Assembly: GCA_028288905.1 (NCBI GenBank)
Contig: JAQGHJ010000057.1
Span: 1 to 5,266, forward strand
Source: Phycisphaerales bacterium
GTDB taxonomy: Bacteria; Planctomycetota; Phycisphaerae; Tepidisphaerales; Tepidisphaeraceae
Length of the DNA stretch: 5,266 nucleotides
Direction of reading: 5' to 3'
The position numbers were made by a program, and so were the translations under genes. This document shows, piece after piece, positions 1 through 3,200 of this stretch (position 1 is its first letter; the number at the start of each line of letters is the position of its first letter). The notes below the pieces were generated by a model that worked only from the letters and a program-made list of their open reading frames with translations, was not told the DNA's origin and ran no database searches.

Positions 1-138
1 GCGACCGGTGGACGATGATCGCCGCGGCGACAACGAGTCGGGGCGTAGGAATCACCTGCGGGCGGCGGAGCCAAGTTCATTTCGGTCGGTGAGCGGGACG
101 AGTGGCGGGCGGGAAAATTCGTGAAGGGAGCGGGGAAT
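1..138. other. Upstream region without a supported gene
   Basis: This is the leader of the large gene. The frame used by that gene is closed here by TGA at 16-18 and TAG at 46-48. A second forward frame is open from the window edge to TGA at 122-124 (about 40 codons, Arg/Ser/Gly-rich). However, roughly 30% of its third positions are A or T, against almost none in the downstream gene, so it does not look coding beyond perhaps its first few codons. The end of an upstream gene at 16-18 is possible but cannot be shown from five codons. I see no convincing -35/-10 pair or hairpin. The stretch is visibly less GC-saturated than the gene, as expected of an intergenic leader. Confidence 0.5.
124..130 (+). 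promoter_or_regulatory. Ribosome binding site (AAGGGAG)
   Basis: The purine run AAGGGAG lies eight bases before ATG 139 and resembles the Shine-Dalgarno consensus AAGGAGG. It decides the start. The other in-frame candidate, GTG at 121, has no comparable purine run at the right distance and would add six residues (VKGAGN) ahead of the basic n-region of the signal peptide. Confidence 0.6.
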
Positions 139-252
139 ATGGTTGTTCGCACTTCAGTTCGCGTTCGGGACCGTGGGGTCGGCAGGCGGCGACGTGCCGC
201 GGTGGCGGCGGCGGTCGGGGCCGTCGGCCTCCTGCCGGCGGGCGGGCGGGCC
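139..252 (+). other. Signal peptide coding segment (residues 1-38)
   Basis: The n-region is strongly basic, with Arg at several positions and an R-R-R-R run near residues 17-20. A hydrophobic stretch rich in Ala, Val, Gly and Leu follows (about 21-32), then a short c-region ending G-G-R-A. Cleavage is likely after Ala38, just before G-T-F-V-W, where the mature opening segment begins. The arginine run recalls Tat signals, but the S-R-R-x-F-L-K pattern is absent, so Sec export is the default reading. Confidence 0.75.
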
Positions 253-3200
253 GGCACCTTCGTCTGGGACAACACGACCGGCAACTGGTCCGACCCCGCC
301 CGGTGGGGCGGCACGGCCCCGGCCAGCAGCCCGGCGAACACCCTTCAGTTCGGGTCCGGGGCGGCCGACTACACGTCCACGAACAACATCGGGACCGGGT
401 TCCAGCTGAACCGCATGGACCTGGTCGCGGCCCCCGCCCGGACGAACGTGATCACCGCCTCGGCCCTGGCGAACACGCTGGACTTCGTGGTCAACGGCGC
501 GACCAACCCGCAGGTCAACCTGTCCGGCGGCGGGACGTTCCGGATCGCGAACAACGTCCGCGTGGACGCCGGCGCGAACCTTGCGGCCACCGTGGCGGCC
601 GGCGGCTACCTCGTGTTCTCGACGGCGGCCACCCCCGCCGGGGCGACCGCGCACTCGATCGCCCCCGTGGCGACGACCACGCCGTCCACGTTCACCCTGG
701 ACGGCGGCGGGACGGTCGTCGTCCGGAACCTCACGACGACCAACGTCGCGGTCAACAACGGGCTGCTCACGACCGACGCCGACGGGGACCTCTTCGGCGC
801 CAGCACCGACCTGGCGATCGGGGCCCAGGGGATCGTCGACTCCGGCGGGTTCACCGAGGGGTGGAACTCGCTCGCCGGGTCGGCCGGCGCGATCCTCCGC
901 GGCAGCGCGACGATGAGCGTGTCGGCGGCGAGCGGGACGTACCGGTACGACGGGATCATGGCCAACCGGGCGGCCGTCGGGGCCGACGCCCGGGTGAACG
1001 TCCCCGGGTTCGGCCTGGTCGGCAACGCCGGGACGGCGGCCGCCCAGAACACGATGGCGTTCACCAAGGCGGGGGCGCACACGCTGACGTTGACCGGGGC
1101 CAGCACGTACTCCGGCACCACCACCGTGTCGGCCGGCACGCTGGTGTACGCCGGCGACCCGGTCGCCGCCGCGACCACCAAGGGGTTCCCGACCGGGACG
1201 ATCACCAGCAGCCCGTTCGGGACCGGGACGCTCGTGCTGAGCGGGACCGGCGCGGTGTCCGTGGACGCCGGGCAGAACCGGACGATCGCCAACCTCGTGA
1301 CCCTCTCGGCGCTGGCGACCGGGTCGACCGGGGTGGCCGTCGACGTCCCGGCGGGGTCCGAGCTGACGACCACGGGGGAGGTCACGTACACCGGGACCGT
1401 CAACAAGACGGGGGCCGGGCTGTGGCGGGTCGGCGGCGGCGACGGGACCGCGAACCTCGCCAGCGTCCTGAACGTGAACGGCGGGACCGTCCGGCTGACC
1501 GACGTCGCCGGCGGCGACATGAACCCGACCGCGATCAACGTGAACAGCGGCGGGACGTACGAGTTCGGCACCGAGCCGCTGCTCGGCGGCACCGAGAACC
1601 CCGACCTGCCGGCCGAGACCTACGTCACGGCCAACGCCGGCAGCACCGTGACCTGGAACGCCGGCGAGGACTTCGGCGGCCTCGTCATGAACGGCGGGGC
1701 CGTCGGGATGCGCGGGAACATCAACCTGACCGGGGCCCGGGCGTCCGACTTCCGGACCGGCACGATCTCGCTGCTCGGCAACGCCCCGACCATGGGCGGG
1801 ACGCAGGCGGTCAACAAGACCGGCCCCGGCACCGTCACGATCACCGGCATCCCGCTGGTCAACGCCGGCGGCGTGAACTTCCAGGAGGGCGTGCTGAGCA
1901 CGGACGTCGGGTTCCCCGGGACGGCCGGGCCGCTCACGTTCGGCGTCGCCGCCAACGGGTCGGTCGCCGCCACGAACGGCACCCTCCGGTGGGCGGGCAC
2001 CGGGACCGACGGGGCGATCGCCCGACAGGTGACGCTGACGACCGGCGGCGGCACGATCGACGTCGCCGAGCCGCCGGCCGTCCTAACTTTGACCGGCGTC
2101 GCGGGCGGGGCCGGCGGGCTGACGAAGGCCGGCCCGGGCACGCTCGCGCTCGGGGCCCCGAACACGTACACGGGCGGCACGGCGGTCGCCGCCGGCACGC
2201 TGCAGGTCGGTAACGGGGCGTCCGGCGGGTCGATCGCCGGGGACGCGACGGTCGCGGCCGGGGCGACGCTGGCGTTCAACCGGGCCGACGCCGCCCTCGT
2301 GTACGCCGGGAACGTGTCCGGGGCCGGCGGGGTGTCGAAGGTCGGGGCCGGCACGGTCACGCTGACCGGGGCCCTGACCCACACCGGCCCGACCGCGGTC
2401 GGGGCCGGCACCCTGCGGGTGTCCCCGGGGACGCTCGGGGGGGCGGCGTCGGTGGCCGGCGGGGCGACGCTCGCGGTCGCCAGCCCGACCGGGGCGGCCG
2501 GCACGCTGACCGTCCCGGCCCTGAGCCTCGGGGCCGGCGGGGCCACCCTGCGGTTCGAGCTGGACCAGTCGGCCGTCCCCGCGGCCGCGCTGCTCAACGT
2601 GACCGGGGCCAACGGGCTGACGCTGAGCGGCGCGACGCACACGATCGTGTTCGCGGACCAGCAGGCCCCGGCCGTCGGGACGATCCCGCTGATCGACTAC
2701 GCGGGCACCGCCGTCACGACCGGGTTCACCCTCGCCCCGCTCCCGGCCCGCGTGCAGGGCGGGCTGGTGTACAACGCGGCCGCCACCCGCATCGACCTGA
2801 ACATCACCGGGTCGGACACGATCAAGTGGAACGGGAACGCGACGGTCAACTGGGACGTCGGCACGGCCGTGAACGCCGGCGGGACGCAGAACTTCAAGCT
2901 CGCCAGCACCAGCGCGGCGACGAACTTCGTCCAGAACGACGCCGTCGCGTTCGACGACACGGCGACGGGGCCGGCCGGGACGGCCGTCAGCCTGACCACC
3001 CAGCTCCAGCCGGCCGCCGTCACGGTGAGCAACGCCGCCAAGGCGTACACGTTCCAGGGGCCCGGGTCGCTGACCGGGTCGATGCCGCTGCTCAAGCAGG
3101 GGACCGGGTCGCTGACCGTGCTGACGGCCAACGCGTACACCGGCGGCACCACCGTCGCCGGCGGCACGCTGACGATCGGGAACGGCGGGAGCACCGGCGA

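Larger units (their letters stand above)
1471..2217 (+). repeat. Long internal duplication, copy A (residues 445-693)
   Basis: Copy A of a block that recurs at 3943-4698. Landmarks in order: a G-G-T-V-R-L strand; I-N-V-N-S-G-G-T-Y-E-F-G; N-P-D-L-P-A-E-T; N-A-G-S-T-V-T-W-N-A-G-E; A-V-N-K-T-G-P; L-T-F-G-V-A; L-T-G-V-A-G-G-A-G-G; and a full PATR unit at the end. The distance from block start to the final PATR is 216 residues here and 221 in copy B. A 21-base stretch is identical between copies (1548-1568 and 4041-4061), coding for G-G-T-Y-E-F-G. Confidence 0.75.

Noticed and set aside
1..124. Possible 3' end of an upstream gene, open to TGA at 122-124 and nearly coupled to the main gene
   Set aside because: About 30% of third positions are A/T, unlike the main gene, and the predicted tail resembles no family I know. 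The stretch is too short to judge and is left as leader sequence.
102..2213. A 703-codon forward open frame overlapping the start of the main gene
   Set aside because: Its product is dominated by Arg, Gly, Asp and His with low-complexity R-R-R-G runs, and it has no domain pattern. It is the +2-shifted shadow of a GC-rich gene; the frame from ATG 139 shows PATR motifs, a signal peptide and G/C third positions.
606..2642. Two further long antisense open frames (606-1592 and 1620-2642)
   Set aside because: They have the same Pro/Val/Ser/Ala composition as the antisense shadow at 3396-4895 and are fully covered by the strongly supported sense gene.
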